Shown here piece by piece: positions 22,188 through 33,601 of a DNA stretch of 64,000 nucleotides (positions are counted from its first letter, which is position 1; the number at the start of each line of letters is the position of its first letter). The notes beneath the pieces were generated by a model. It worked only from the letters and a program-made list of their open reading frames with translations, ran no database searches and was not told the origin of the DNA. The stretch comes from Archegozetes longisetosus. Its lineage: Eukaryota; Arthropoda; Arachnida; Sarcoptiformes; Trhypochthoniidae. The translations under genes were made by a program, and so were the position numbers. The DNA lies in NCBI GenBank assembly GCA_018873245.2, contig JAEMBT020000002.1:8034001-8098000 (forward strand). The letters are read 5' to 3'.

Positions 22188-24388
22188 TTAAATTAATAGA
22201 ATATCGTCATAGACTTTATAGTGAGGATAGAGTTTATAGAATTTTTGATTTTCTGATGAGTTCGAAGAGTAGAAGTATGAGTCCCAACCTCTTCCATTGA
22301 TTGCCTGATAGAACCAATCTGTTCTTGTTTTAGGGATACGCTCGTGAAATTGATCACCGATTTTTACAGTCCATTGTTCTTCAGATTTAGGAGAATGATT
22401 GTAAAGAGCAGTTCTGATTGGAGTCAGAGCGTAGTGATAATGAAAGGGAACGTCTAGTGATCGATATTTCAATGAGGCATCAATTTGTTTGAATTGCATC
22501 AATTCATACGATAAAAGACATATCTATCAAAATCAATACAAACTTCTTTTAAGACAGTACTTTAAATTAATATATCACATTATAATAAGACTTACAGATG
22601 AACTAAATGTGCAAACAATATAATCAGATTCTGATAGCATGAACACATCACTCAGAACTCCCCAAAGAGAACTATTTGTATATCTAGTATTTTGTTCAGC
22701 TGCTTGTTTTGCTATTGATGTACTGCCTATGAATTCGTAATTAGGATATTCTTTAATCAATGTAGGCAAAACTGATGGATCATCTGATGCTACATAAACT
22801 AGTCTCTGAGATACTTTTTCAGTTAGTTGTAATTTATCGAAATAATCCTTAACGTGAAGCATATAATCAGATAATGGATGAAAACTTGCTTCTTTATATT
22901 GAAGTTTATCAGATCTTCTCACATGTATTCCAACGATTGGATGTCTGTAATTAATTTGTCTTTTGAAATCCTGAAGAAATTTTTCAAGTCTGGGTTGTGG
23001 TCTCATTATATAACCGATAAACTGAGAATGAAACCAAGAATTGGGACTATCCAACAAATTCATTAGATCTGGACCAATATTTTTGGGCAAATAATTTATT
23101 AGTTTTCTTTCAATGACTGTATTCGGTCGCGGAATTTCATTCAGTTGATAATAAGGTAGTTGTGTGTAATCACATGTTTTGCTCAAAGGAATAAAAACAT
23201 TGTTCCACTTCTCTTGTTCAAAATATTTGTCCCAATCAGGTATCAAAATAACAGTTTGATTGTTATAATAAGCTGATACTAAACACCATAATATTTCGTG
23301 AACACCAGATGCAAATCCTGCATCAATACTAAGCTCACAAATGAGTTTTGGTACTTGATCACAAAGTTGTTTTGGAGGATTTTGAAGTTTGTCCACTTTC
23401 GAAAAAATGAATTCAGAAATTTGTCGCAATCGGGTTTCTTTAAATTGATCCACTTTAAGTAATTTGGTCGTGTTCTCTATTTCCAGTTGTAAAACACTAT
23501 AATATTATTCAAATTTCCATAAATTCATCTTAAAATTAAATTTTGTTTTAAGTATTTTTATCAAGCAACTCTTACTATAACCTATTAAAGCACTTTTGGT
23601 GATAATGAACTATTGAGAAACAGAATTATTTAGATTGAAATATTTAATAAAAATATTTTCATACTTTTTGATATCACTGACTTCTTCTAATATAATATTT
23701 TTCGTGGTCTTATTCAATGCTTCAGTTTTATTCAAAGTTATCGATAAATAATTGAACATTTCTTGAGCTGTGGTATGTGATCTTCTCAAATGATTAACTG
23801 TTTCAAATTCTACTGGAATATAAATTGGATGACTAGAAAAATGAGTGGCTTTTTATGAATGGATATGCATTTAAAACACTTGAACGAGAGAATTCTTGAT
23901 TTTCCTAAACTACAAATGAACACAGGTCCCATATAATAAGAAGAGTAGAAAAAAGTGATACTCAAGCGATTTGATTTCTGCCTCTATGGCTATAATTTGA
24001 AATAATCCCCACTGTCTCAAGCTTATAGTTATAAGGGGCCTCATTTTAGTTGGCGGTTAGGCAAATCTTGAATTCTCACATTCATTTAAAGGCTTGTTTT
24101 TATAAAGAAATCACGTATTAAGTTCGGTTAACCTTATATAGATTATCTTATTTGAATACCTTTTACTCTATTTTTATCGTTAATACAATTCAAAGTATTG
24201 TTTAGAACAATTTCATATTTTAAGCATTGACTGTTCATGTGAATTAAATTTGAACAGATAGCTAGTCCACGCAGATTGTACTTATTAATAAAACTATCAT
24301 TTGTTAAAATACATAGAAACATCACTGAAATAGTAACCAAAAAATATATCCATAAAAACAAAAATACATATCTACTACTGCATCTCAT
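22188..24388 (-). CDS. FUT8: FUT8-like alpha-1,6-fucosyltransferase, gene C
   Basis: Exons 24388-24160, 23812-23665, 23496-22596 and 22523-22188 give 537 aa, with the same phases as genes A and B. This is the most compact copy: its introns are 347, 168 and 72 bp and free of insertions. About 24 of the 76 exon-1 residues differ from gene A by eye, whereas exons 3-4 differ at about 13 of some 410. Seven of those 13 fall in one short patch (residues 240-249, PYYQLNEIPRP against PVDQRTPLPRR in gene A). The membrane anchor, HVRRSDK, SDDPS and SH3-like tail are intact. The human SSQVCR motif again reads SSSICL. It likely acts on glycoprotein N-glycans in the Golgi if active. It may be close to the ancestral arrangement because its introns are clean. 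Confidence 0.9.
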
Positions 24389-25812
24389 AGCTGAAATTAT
24401 TTTGAGAATTAACTTTTCACAATAATAATAGTTAAATATAAACCTAGATCTTTAAATATTTCATAATCATCAACCTATTAGTATTCAAGAATTAAACAAT
24501 TATGGTTTCAAATACAATTGTTTTGCGTGGTCATGTGACACTTCAACAAGATAAGGATATAAGGGTATAAAAATAGGTGTAGTATTTTTCGTTTTAGTGC
24601 TGATAATCGTCTGAAATACGGAAAAAACTGAAGAAACAGAGTCTGATCTTCTGGTTTAAACTGAAGAGAACCCGAAACAGTAATACCGGTCACTTTGCAA
24701 AAAGTCTGTCTATAACAGGTTTTTGAGTAGCCTTAGTATCACTTTTGTTTTAAAATAAAGATTAATAAGTGATTAATTATATTTTATGACTAATCAAAGA
24801 ACTCATCTAGATGTTAACTCACCAATAAAATATTGCATTTTATACTTTAATGGATATATAGAAGGATTTTTTGACGATTGCTATAGCAACACATTTATTT
24901 TCGCTAATTGTTTGTTGTTCTCAAAATATAAACCTAGTATTGTATGGCTATAAACCGAGACAAACCGAGAAACTTGATAAATTTTAATAAAGCGAGAAGT
25001 ACCGCTGATTTTTGCTTTTTTAAATCCGAAAAATACGATCCTAGGTATAAAGCAGCCTTTGATAGAAACTGGAGTTAGGTGATTACTTCACTTTACGACA
25101 TGTGTAAAGAATAAAGATTATCACGATGACAATTATCCAAAGTGGTAGAAAGATATATGTGGAGCAATTATTGTAAACATAGCCCTGATACTATTTAGAC
25201 ATTTGTTAAGATGTCTGCTCAAGGCAAATACTACTAATTGTTTAATAGTAAAATAAGTAACAGAGTTTGCGCTCATTAAACATAATTACAAGTGTCTAAA
25301 TTCTATCTGGGCTGTGTTTACAATAATTGCTCAACAAACAACAATATTCTAATCATCATTACTATATTAGTCAAATGTGACATACTCCGCATGATAGGAA
25401 GTCATCTCGAATATTCGGCTATTCGAATTAATAGGTCAAATTTCACTCTCAGCTTCATCAATTTAGAAGAACGTAGCTAACAGAGCAGATCCTGAACATT
25501 CTAAAAGTTATGATCAATCTTAAAAACATCAATTGAAAAAAAAATCCCAACATTGGTCTGAATCACTACCTCAAGGTGACAAATTATTTATTATTAGGAT
25601 TGAAATTTTCTAGAAATAATTTTTAGGAGCTTTCCAGACACATGTTCATGACCTAGTAATATTGCTGTGATTAGAATATTATGAATCTCAGATTCGCGAA
25701 GCAAATTGAAATGTCTTATACTTTTTAGGCTTTAGGAATAAGATCACTTTCAATTGCTTTTAATAAGTACAATATTTAAATTAAATCATGTAAAATTCGT
25801 AAAGTTTGTATC
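24389..25812. other. 5' flank of FUT8-C, shared with gene A flank
   Basis: Aligns by eye with 4910-6130 over most of its length. Small ORFs are present but not conserved in frame. The similarity ends at the mariner insertion and resumes after it (GAAAGTGGATATTATTATATTTAAC at 26,890, matching 6123 onward). Confidence 0.6.
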
Positions 25813-26889
25813 TACAGGGTGACAATAAATCAGGGTCTCAAAAGTTTTGGTTATAACTTTTTATACAAGAATGATAGAGATTTGAATTTTTGCGTCCTCT
25901 TTCATGGATAATGGGTAAGGTGATCACCTCTGGCTTGTCTCATGACGGGCAGAAATATCAAAGGGGGCCCTTACATTTTTAAAAAGAAAATAGCCGCTTT
26001 TATTTGTCATTACAAATATCTAGATGTCAAACAATACACTCTCATATTAAAACATTGAAAATTATTAGTCATGGTTGATTTCAAAAGTACATTTTTTCTT
26101 GGAAATGGCATCTTTCAAAGGTTATTCAATAGTAAGAAATACTGGTTTATATCAGATGTCAAAGCAGAAAAGATTAGTTCAACAACTTTTGCTTTTAAAC
26201 CACAGGTGTTCAAAACATTCAACTTAATTTCTTAATCCTTTGTCATTTGTAAAATAAATTCAATGTTTGAATTTCTAAAAAATATTTTTCTAAGCATATT
26301 TTCAAAATGAAAATTGAAGAACGGGACAACTAATTGTTCCGCCGAGAATTTTTGGTCTGACGGAATTTCTGTCTTTTATCTTCAAAAAGACGGGACTGTC
26401 CCTTCAAAAACGGAACGAGTGGTCACCCTAATAATGGGAGATTTTTTTCATACCATGTGATGTTTGTTTACTAATCTCCGAAAATAGCCAATCACTTGAC
26501 TACAGAAGAGCGTATTTTTATAGTTAAAGAATATTATTTGAACAATAAGAGCAATATTCTTGTGCAAAGGAAATTCACAAGAAAATTTGATAAACGTGTC
26601 CCCCAAATCGTAAAGCAATTTTGAAATTATTCACAAAATTCGAGAAGAATGGAAATGTTTTGGATCATTTGGCCGGAAATATTCCAAACGATGTTCTCAG
26701 TGATGCTATTGACAATTTTCAAGTTCGTCTGCGTCACATCCATCAAGAAAACGGTTTCTATGTCGAACATATACTATCATAATCTCCCACTATTTCTCTT
26801 TTATTCCCAAAAGATTCATGTAAAAATATCGAGTAGTTTTTTCGCAATAATATTTTACTTTTGGGACCCTGATTTATTGCCACTCTGTA
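25813..26889 (+). mobile_element. Tc1/mariner element, internally deleted
   Basis: The TIRs CAGGGTGACAATAAATCAGG and, inverted, CAGAGTGGCAATAAATCAGG are flanked by TA on both sides. The empty site is seen beside gene A (GTATTCAGAAAGTG near 6118). The element carries a short ORF joining the N- and C-terminal ends of a transposase. Near 26,433 the words ACGAGTGGTCACCCTA and several CGGGAC repeats look like one end of a hAT element nested inside, but I cannot find its other end. Confidence 0.85.
26490..26782 (+). pseudogene. Mariner transposase deletion remnant (HTH fused to C-terminus)
   Basis: Reads TTEERIFIVKEYYLNN and LVQRKFTRKFDKRVP, the N-terminal helix-turn-helix typical of this class. 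After a one-base shift it continues LFTKFEKNGNVLDH and then directly IPNDVLSDAIDNFQVR and GFYVEHILS, which match the extreme C-terminus of such transposases. The whole catalytic middle is missing, so an internal deletion created this derivative. Confidence 0.7.
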
Positions 26890-26949
26890 GAAAGTGGATA
26901 TTATTATATTTAACAAGTATTTTAGTTTTAACTATAATAGAATATTCAT

Positions 26950-27260
26950 AGATTGTATTAATTATAAAAGAAAATTAAAATTTTGAGATACTGATGATGG
27001 AATGTTTAAATGTTCCTTCTTTAAGAGTGAAAATTTTAAATAACATAACCGAAAATATTTCTAACATCCTTTTATCAAGTAGCCTGAAAGGATAAAAATA
27101 GAGCAAAGGAAATAAAGTAATAGGGAAGAAAGAATAAGTGAGAGCTTAGACTCCGAGCTACACAGTTTAATGTAGTGTATTCAATCTATATATCAATAAA
27201 TATTATTAATCATTAGGACCAAAGAGTTATTAATACGATATACGAAAATCCACTCTCACA
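26950..27260 (-). mobile_element. Probable solo LTR, second copy
   Basis: The minus strand starts TGTGAGAGTGGATTTTCGTA at 27,260 and follows the sequence at 7895-8270 with moderate divergence, including GTCTAAGCTCTCACTTATTC. The left end is approximate because similarity fades near 26,950. Confidence 0.5.
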
Positions 27261-27572
27261 GTTGATGGTGACATATGTAAGATAACTGGTAAGATTTTCC
27301 GATAACTATAATTAAGTTTTAGTTTATTTTGAACTAACTTCTGAACAAAATGCCTAGGAATTTCACTCACTCACCAAACAAATTACTCAAAGTTTAGCGA
27401 AGGTTTACGCAAAAAGGAGGAGAAAGTAACTGGGCAGCGCGATCGAAGTCACCAATACACCCCTTTGGACGATCTCATGATGTGAAGAAATATTAAATCT
27501 TGCAAGATATGTTCGGTACTATATAATTCACGGTTTCAAAAATATTTTTATGATGTGAATTTCATATCATAT

Positions 27573-28264
27573 GAAGGCTTTATTTCCAAAAGGGTTTAAA
27601 CGCAAAAATTTTAAAATTGAGTTACACATTCATTCTTATATATTTAGATGCGAGGAATTTGAACAAAGGTTTGAAATTCTCTGAAATGTCTAAATCTTAT
27701 GGAAAAATGAGATCAAAAATTAAGTTTTTTTCCAAAAGGCTTGAATCCATCGGCAATTCATTTCCAAAAGGACTTATATCCCATTTAGGCCAATTAAAAA
27801 CGAGAAAAATGACGAAATTCTATGTGTCTGTCACACGAGGGCAGGCAAAACATCTTTTGTTATTTAATTAAATTTTTATGAAAATTCATTTTAGACATTG
27901 ATATTAAAGCAAATTTTATCATAAAGAAAAATAGAAGCTAATCGTTTAATGAATGAACAATTAAAGTTTAGAAAAATAAAAACTCACTAATTTTGTGTTA
28001 ACTTTCACCGCTCAATTGAATTTAAGACCTTTTGGAATAAAGGTTTGCTTAATTTCCGAAAATCCGAAAATATTTTCATTAATTAAAAGTTTTGTAATTA
28101 AGTTTGACTTTTCTAATTACATTTTTCTGACCAAATTTTCTTATCTTTTAAATAAAAACAAGACTTCAAACGGGCTGAACGAGAAACAAACTTTTTAAAC
28201 GTTTTTTGTGTTTTTTTTCGTTTCGCATTTTTTGGATATAAGCCCTTTTGGGAACGTTGCCTTC
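27573..28264. mobile_element. MITE-like element, GAAGGC ends
   Basis: Imperfect inverted ends: GAAGGC, then TTCCCAAAAGGG-like sequence. The motif CCAAAAGG(A/G)(C/T)TT recurs inside in both orientations. The small ORFs (27,617-27,871 and 27,995-28,198) seem to be by-products of these AT-rich repeats. Target duplication is not clear. Confidence 0.45.
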
Positions 28265-28803
28265 ATATTATGTTCGAAACGATATATAAAAAAGGCTGGC
28301 CACCGGACACTTAGAAGTTGTGATCATTAAAGAAGTGGTTTCCTTTGGCTGATTGTTATTAAGTTCTATGGTAGAAAATATGATTCCTTATTCTGTGAAA
28401 TTCTAGATTGAATGAGAATATCGTTAACAAAGAAAAGCTTTCAATGATTATGAAATTATCTTAAACAAAAAGAAATTAATCTGGAAATTTCATGTTTAAA
28501 AATTAGCTTTTATATATCAAAAAGTTCAAATTTTTCATATTCATTGTCTCTCAAAAAAAAGATCTTTAAGTTCCTCATATACAATAGAAAGATCAGAATA
28601 TTACGCATTAATTTAATGTTTGCTTAGTTTTTAAGTATTCAAATGAACAGAATTGTTTAAAATATTAGAATTTCACTTGAATTAAAACATTTATAATAAT
28701 TGCTTTCAACTTATATGAATTTGCAATAAGATTCGATATGCTTTCTCATTTTAAGTAGTGAAAAATCTTATAAAAATACGTTAATAGATATAGTATCCAT
28801 GCA

Positions 28804-29121
28804 TTGAGAATCAACCTTTTGAATGGTCATAACTTCTTCGTATCAGGCAGTCAACCTTTTTTATATGCCTTTTTCGAACAAAACATGCCATGTCATTCAT
28901 GCCATAAAGATAATTTTGAAATCGATCATTACATAGTTCCGAACCTCCTTTATTGGTCATGTATAGTAAAAGAAAAACAGGATTTATTGTTATTTTTTTA
29001 TAATAGAGTCTATGAAGAAATCAAAGCTTTCAAAAAATTATTTGACCACCTTGTCCTCTTGCGAACGGAATCAGAATTATGCTATATTGAAGGTGAAGAC
29101 TTGAATTTATTTTCTGGATAA
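28804..29121 (+). CDS. Unknown ORF, 105 codons
   Basis: An open frame with an in-frame start near 28,804 (a non-ATG initiator; the first internal Met is in QNMPCHSC). It includes CHSC, HYIVPNLLYWSC and LFDHLVLLRTESELCYIEGED. No recognised family, signal peptide or membrane helix. The composition (Trp, Cys, His, few Lys/Asn runs) is less AT-driven than nearby chance ORFs, so it may be an exon or a transposon fragment. The surroundings give no further clue. Confidence 0.25.
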   Translation: MRINLLNGHNFFVSGSQPFLYAFFEQNMPCHSCHKDNFEIDHYIVPNLLYWSCIVKEKQDLLLFFYNRVYEEIKAFKKLFDHLVLLRTESELCYIEGEDLNLFSG

Positions 29122-29355
29122 AGATCGGAATGGGATTCTAATTCTAACCTATCCAACTGATCGAACAAAATTGGCCCACGCATTCTATTACTCAAATTGC
29201 AATTGTAGTGCTCTTGAAGAATTATTATTAAAAATCCTACAGTAAATTTTAATAAACCATATTATTGTTGTGATCTGTGTTAGATCTAACATTCGTGTTA
29301 AGTTTAACTATTCGAATAAATATTCGCATTTTACCTGAAATGTATGATTCAATAT

Positions 29356-30529
29356 TAGGGTTGACGAAAATCGAAAATTTTTCAAAATGTTATAAAGCAA
29401 TTGTTATAAGATGTTTTAAAATGTTTAATAATATAAAATATTTCCACGGTATTTAAAACACTTTTGGGCCCTAAAAATATACATTGCATGTTTTATCGAG
29501 AAAAGTCATGAAGTTTATTTTTGACTACTTTTCGGCCGAAAAATGCAAAATGCTTTGTTATCGAACTGAGCAGAAAATACTTCGAAAAGTCTACTGTAGA
29601 GGACTAAAAGCACTCAATTTATGCCATAATTTAATAAGCATCTTTTTTATTGGACCTGATAAGTTTATGCCGTTTTTATTCAAAATTTCTTAAAAATGAA
29701 TGCTTGTTAAATGTCTAAAAACAATATTAGAACAATATTTAGACGCCTATTTTAAAACATCGGCTCAGAGAAAGGTAACAAATCTTTTTCATTTGAAAAC
29801 TTTGTTTAGCGTCATTAAAAGTTAATTAAAACAAAAAGAGTTTAATTCCCTAGTCCAGTGACCGCCAAAATTTTAGTGACGAATAGCTTTTTCAACAAAA
29901 CGTGACTGAAAATCTGATATCAATCTGACCCCTTAATTTCATTATGGAAATACCTTTAAGTTTTTTTTATAAAAAATAATTTCAATTTTCAATTAAAGGT
30001 TCAAAAATGTTAAAGTTATCCGGTTTGTTAAAGGAACAGAAAAAATCAAGCTATGTGCCATATCCAGTCGCGGACCGCGGGTTAGCGATTGCTGCTTTAG
30101 TCAAATGCGGTTGACCAGTATCTGTGATCAGAGATTCTGCCGAGATTATAAGTAACGTAAGAGTTAAATGTAATTGTTGTTTAAAAACATTAGTCAATGC
30201 AACAAATAGTGCTAAATCGCATTTGATTTCATGCATTAAGTGTTCAGAAAATATTAAATCATTGACTGCTGAAGAAAACTCAAAATAGCTATAAAAAATT
30301 ATTCAATTTGAAATACATTTAATTGAAAAATCTGCTTAATCAGAATCATAAAATGATTACTAAATCGTGTTTTACTTTAAATTTTTTGACAAATTTCTAA
30401 CCAAAGACATTTTTCGATGATCAAATCAAAGTTAGTGATTAGTGTGCAGTTTGAATCGTTTAAAACACTATCAGAATATTTAAGAACACTTTAAAACATT
30501 TTCAAAAATTATCATTTTTTTCAACCCTA
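29356..30529 (+). mobile_element. hAT-like nonautonomous element with BED-finger fragment
   Basis: Ends TAGGGTTGACGAAAA and, inverted, TAGGGTTGAAAAAAAT. Subterminal sequence keeps some inverted similarity (AAAATGTTTTAAA words). Inside, around 30,150-30,285, the plus strand reads VKCNCCLKTLVNATNSAKSH followed by LISCIKC, a BED-type zinc finger like those at the start of hAT transposases. No 8-bp target duplication is evident, so one border may be wrong or decayed. Confidence 0.5.
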
Positions 30530-31061
30530 ACTACAACATGTACATAGTTCGATAGGGACACTTTTCTCATATGACGCTGTCTTATTCGAATTTAGTCCAG
30601 TACAGCAAAGAATACATCAAACAGATTAATAAACTAAATAAAACTAAGCATCGCTATCGCTATCGTACTTACAACTCCCTTTAGGGAGACCCACTCGAGC
30701 TCAATTACAGAGTGAGTTTTTCGCCATAAAGCAGTCGGAGGGGGTCAGACGGGGTATGCTTGGAGCGTAGTTTTGTGGACGGATACCCTTGCTGACGCCA
30801 CCCTCTTTAGTCTTACGACACACGGGGGGCACTAGAGAGCCCAGAAGAGGTTATAAACCTGGACATGTGACCAGCAAGCCCTATCAAAGGGGAACAGCGA
30901 CAGCGAGAATCGATCAGGAACAATACTGGAACCTTCGCCCCAGAGCCCGATGCGCAGACCACTACACTAAGAAACGTGTTGGCAACAAAATTGTATTATT
31001 TGCATTAAATAAAAACATACAGTGGAAATCTGTTTAGATAAATCTTAAAATGTATGATATT
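30530..31061. other. GC-rich island of unknown origin
   Basis: From about 30,650 to 30,980 the base composition is clearly richer in G and C than anywhere else nearby, with words such as CTCCCTTTAGGGAG and GCCACCCTC. An 82-codon ORF (30,789-31,037) spans it but has no recognised motif. It looks like an untranslated part or LTR of a retroelement, or transferred sequence. I cannot decide between these. Confidence 0.3.
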
Positions 31062-31153
31062 TTCCGTCCCACAAAAGGTGCATACGGTATGCGGGACACA
31101 ACTCTTAAATGTGGGACAATCCCGCACAATGCGGGACACTTGGTCACCCTAGC
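31062..31153. mobile_element. hAT-type end fragment
   Basis: On the minus strand this begins TAGGGTGACCAAGTGTCCCG and carries four spaced GTCCC(G/A)CA words, as in hAT ends. A matching opposite end was not found, so this is a truncated remnant at the border of the TDP2 duplication. Confidence 0.45.
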
Positions 31154-31360
31154 TTTGGCTAAATCTAAAGTGAGCGAACAGACAATAAATCTGACTAAAT
31201 ATATTGCAATCAGTTTTAAACATAACTGTTAGATAAAAGATCAATTCAGCTCTTTTAGACAATATTCACTATTCAATATTCAGTTCAATATGATATAAAA
31301 AGCCAATAGCTTACAAGTAATCAATTCAAAACATTAAATATTAGAAATATATATTTTATA

Positions 31361-32506
31361 TTAGATAAGTCTAAAGTGACAAAGAATACCCCAGTGGTCA
31401 CTTGGAAAGCATACATGAGGCTTCAATCTCTCTACACCAATTAGATCGAAGTGAATAACATCTATTTTAGCAGGAATTGATTTTCTCATGAAGACTCTAT
31501 CGAACCTACATCTTGGCTTAGACTCAGATCCATCGAATGACAAATTATCATTACGCTCCATATCCCATGTATATTGAACTTCTTCTCTGCTACCAGTTTC
31601 TATCCAGATATCCACTACATCAAGAGGCAAACCACCAACCTTTGAAATCTTAATAGATTGAAAAATGAATTTTTTATTCAATTTAATTAAAACAATATAA
31701 TTTGATTCTACTTCTGAATCATCGAGATTAAGATCACCAGCAAATAGCACAGTTTCAGTTTTAGGGATATTTGAAACCACTTTGAAAGCTTTTCTCAATT
31801 GGTTCATTCGTGTCTTTGCAAAATCTTTAGTGCTCTCCAAATGTGTATTCAGAAGACAAACAGATGCTTTGTCAACAGTTACCTATTTGTGAATAGATTC
31901 ATCATTCAATATATTTTGGGTAGAAACTTATTATAAAGCTGAAAACCTAATAATCCACGATAGCAACAAGATCGTTGTTATGTCAACTTTCCTGTCATAA
32001 ATATTATATCTTTTTCAATTATGAGTTGTAATTTTCTCTGAGAAATATATTGAGCACTCTATAAGTTAACATCTTCGATATTACGATCTGCTGGAGAGCA
32101 TGCCATCACAATGAATAACGCTGGTTGCTATCAATGATTGTTAAGTTTTTGAGTGTACCTGAGTTTTAAGCAAATTGCGACCCATTAACGACTCGTCGAA
32201 TTTAATGATTTGATTGCCCTTAAGCTTTACTGAATCTTTATGTATGAGAGTTAAGGTATAGTAGCTAACACCTTTTGTAACTCCAGAGAAGAATAAGTAT
32301 TGGGAAAGATTTTCACGTAATATAGACTCAGAGTCAGCGATGACTTCTTGTAAAAACACAATATTTGCGTTTTCTCTTTTGATTATATGACAAACCGCTT
32401 CAGTTCTAATACGAATATCTTTCTTGTTAAGCCCATAGATATTCCAAGTGATAAATCGAAAGTTTTCATCAGTTGAGGTATCACTACTTGACTCCGCTTT
32501 AGCCAT
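31361..32506 (-). CDS. TDP2: Tyrosyl-DNA phosphodiesterase 2, copy 1
   Basis: Exons 32506-32159, 31882-31712 and 31648-31361 give 268 aa; introns are 276 and 63 bp, both phase 0. TDP2 removes 5'-tyrosyl adducts left by abortive topoisomerase II. All four family signatures are present: TWN (20-22), LQEV (52-55), GDLN (165-168) and SDHWG (256-260). NTHLEST (128-134), QYTWD and CRFDRVF are also present. These contain the Asn, Glu, Asp and His of the metal-dependent active site. The N-terminal UBA region of human TDP2 (362 aa) is absent; only about 17 residues precede the catalytic domain. The 63-bp intron is in frame and stop-free, so unspliced mRNA would add 21 residues. Splicing is favoured because the joined sequence SEISKVGGLP matches the family spacing. 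Confidence 0.9.
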
Positions 32507-32884
32507 TTTGGCTCAACTAATTAAAAGCAGTTCAAAATTTTACAATAACTATAGATAAACACTTGAATTGAAATGAATGCCATTTTCAATTAGTGTTAAT
32601 ACGATTTATGACTTACCTATGAGTATGGTTGAGCAAATTCGAGCGATTCTTTGGCTCCTTAAAATACAGATGAGTTATACGGAATGACTATTTTCAAAGT
32701 ATTCAAAATGTACTTAATTTCTAATTCTTTTCAGTAATCATTAATACTATACATTTCCTGATGTGTTGACTCATAAACATATGAAAGTCTCAACTTTTAC
32801 ATTTTGAAAAGTACTAAATGTTAGGTCAGCCTTAGTGTTGAGCTTACTTAGCACTATTTTATATTGTTGTCACAACGCTATACC
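32507..32884. other. 5' flank of TDP2 copy 1
   Basis: The first 100 bases are shared with copy 2 (CTTGAAT..GAATG and CAATTAGT.TTAATACG) and probably hold the promoter. The rest has no recognisable feature up to the hAT insertion. Confidence 0.4.
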
Positions 32885-33601
32885 TAGTGATTAACTTTTT
32901 CGGCGTATAGTGAGAACCGGATTCGGCGGTAAAATTCGGGGTAAGCGTTACGCCGAAGGATTTTTTCTCGAATTCGGCGGTAAAATTCGGCGTAAAAACT
33001 AATAATACTTTAAATGAATAAAATTGAGTTTTATTATCAAATAATTGAACAGCAAAACATTAATAATCAATTAATTAATAATGAATAAGTCTTTCTTCAA
33101 TGTCTCCATTAAAATACAATAGCATTTGCTGTTTGTAGTTATAATTACTTTTGTCACTTTCAAGTCTTCATAAATATTGGTCCACTTTTGTAGAGTCTTT
33201 TTAGTTTTAATGTCTTTATTGGTATTCATTATTTTAAATTAATTAATTTAAAACTGAATAACATCAAACTAACAATTATGTAAACAAAACAAAAAAATAT
33301 CTGTTTTTCATTCGTAGAGATTGTAATCATTAATCGTATCCGACGATTGTTTTACAGTTTTTAACAAATAGTGTGAAAGCTTCATAACTAAAATTGATGT
33401 TAGAGTTTGTTTTTGCTTTACTCAAAACTTTCGACATTGCTTTATCAATGCAAAAATACCGTTCTAAAAGCTTTAAATAATTCAAAAATAGGTATTTTTC
33501 GGTTTTTTCGGCGTAGACCATGGTTTACGCCGAACGATTTTTTCCGAATTCGGCGGTAAAATTCGGCATAATTCGGCATACGCCGAAAAAGTTAATCACT
33601 A
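32885..33601. mobile_element. Nonautonomous hAT element, TTCGGCG-rich ends
   Basis: The TIR TAGTGATTAACTTTTTCGGC is present at both ends, with an exact 8-bp duplication GCTATACC (32,877-32,884 and 33,602-33,609). Subterminal parts carry repeated ATTCGGCGGTAAAATTCGG and TACGCCGAA motifs. The 63-codon ORF at 33,330-33,521 has no recognised domain. It belongs to the same superfamily as 14,340-15,250 and chose a very similar target (GCTATAAC there). Confidence 0.88.

Noticed and set aside
31649..31711. 21 extra in-frame residues in TDP2 copy 1
   Set aside because: The segment has GT/AG borders, breaks the family spacing, and its homologue in copy 2 is 65 bp and out of frame, so it is an intron.
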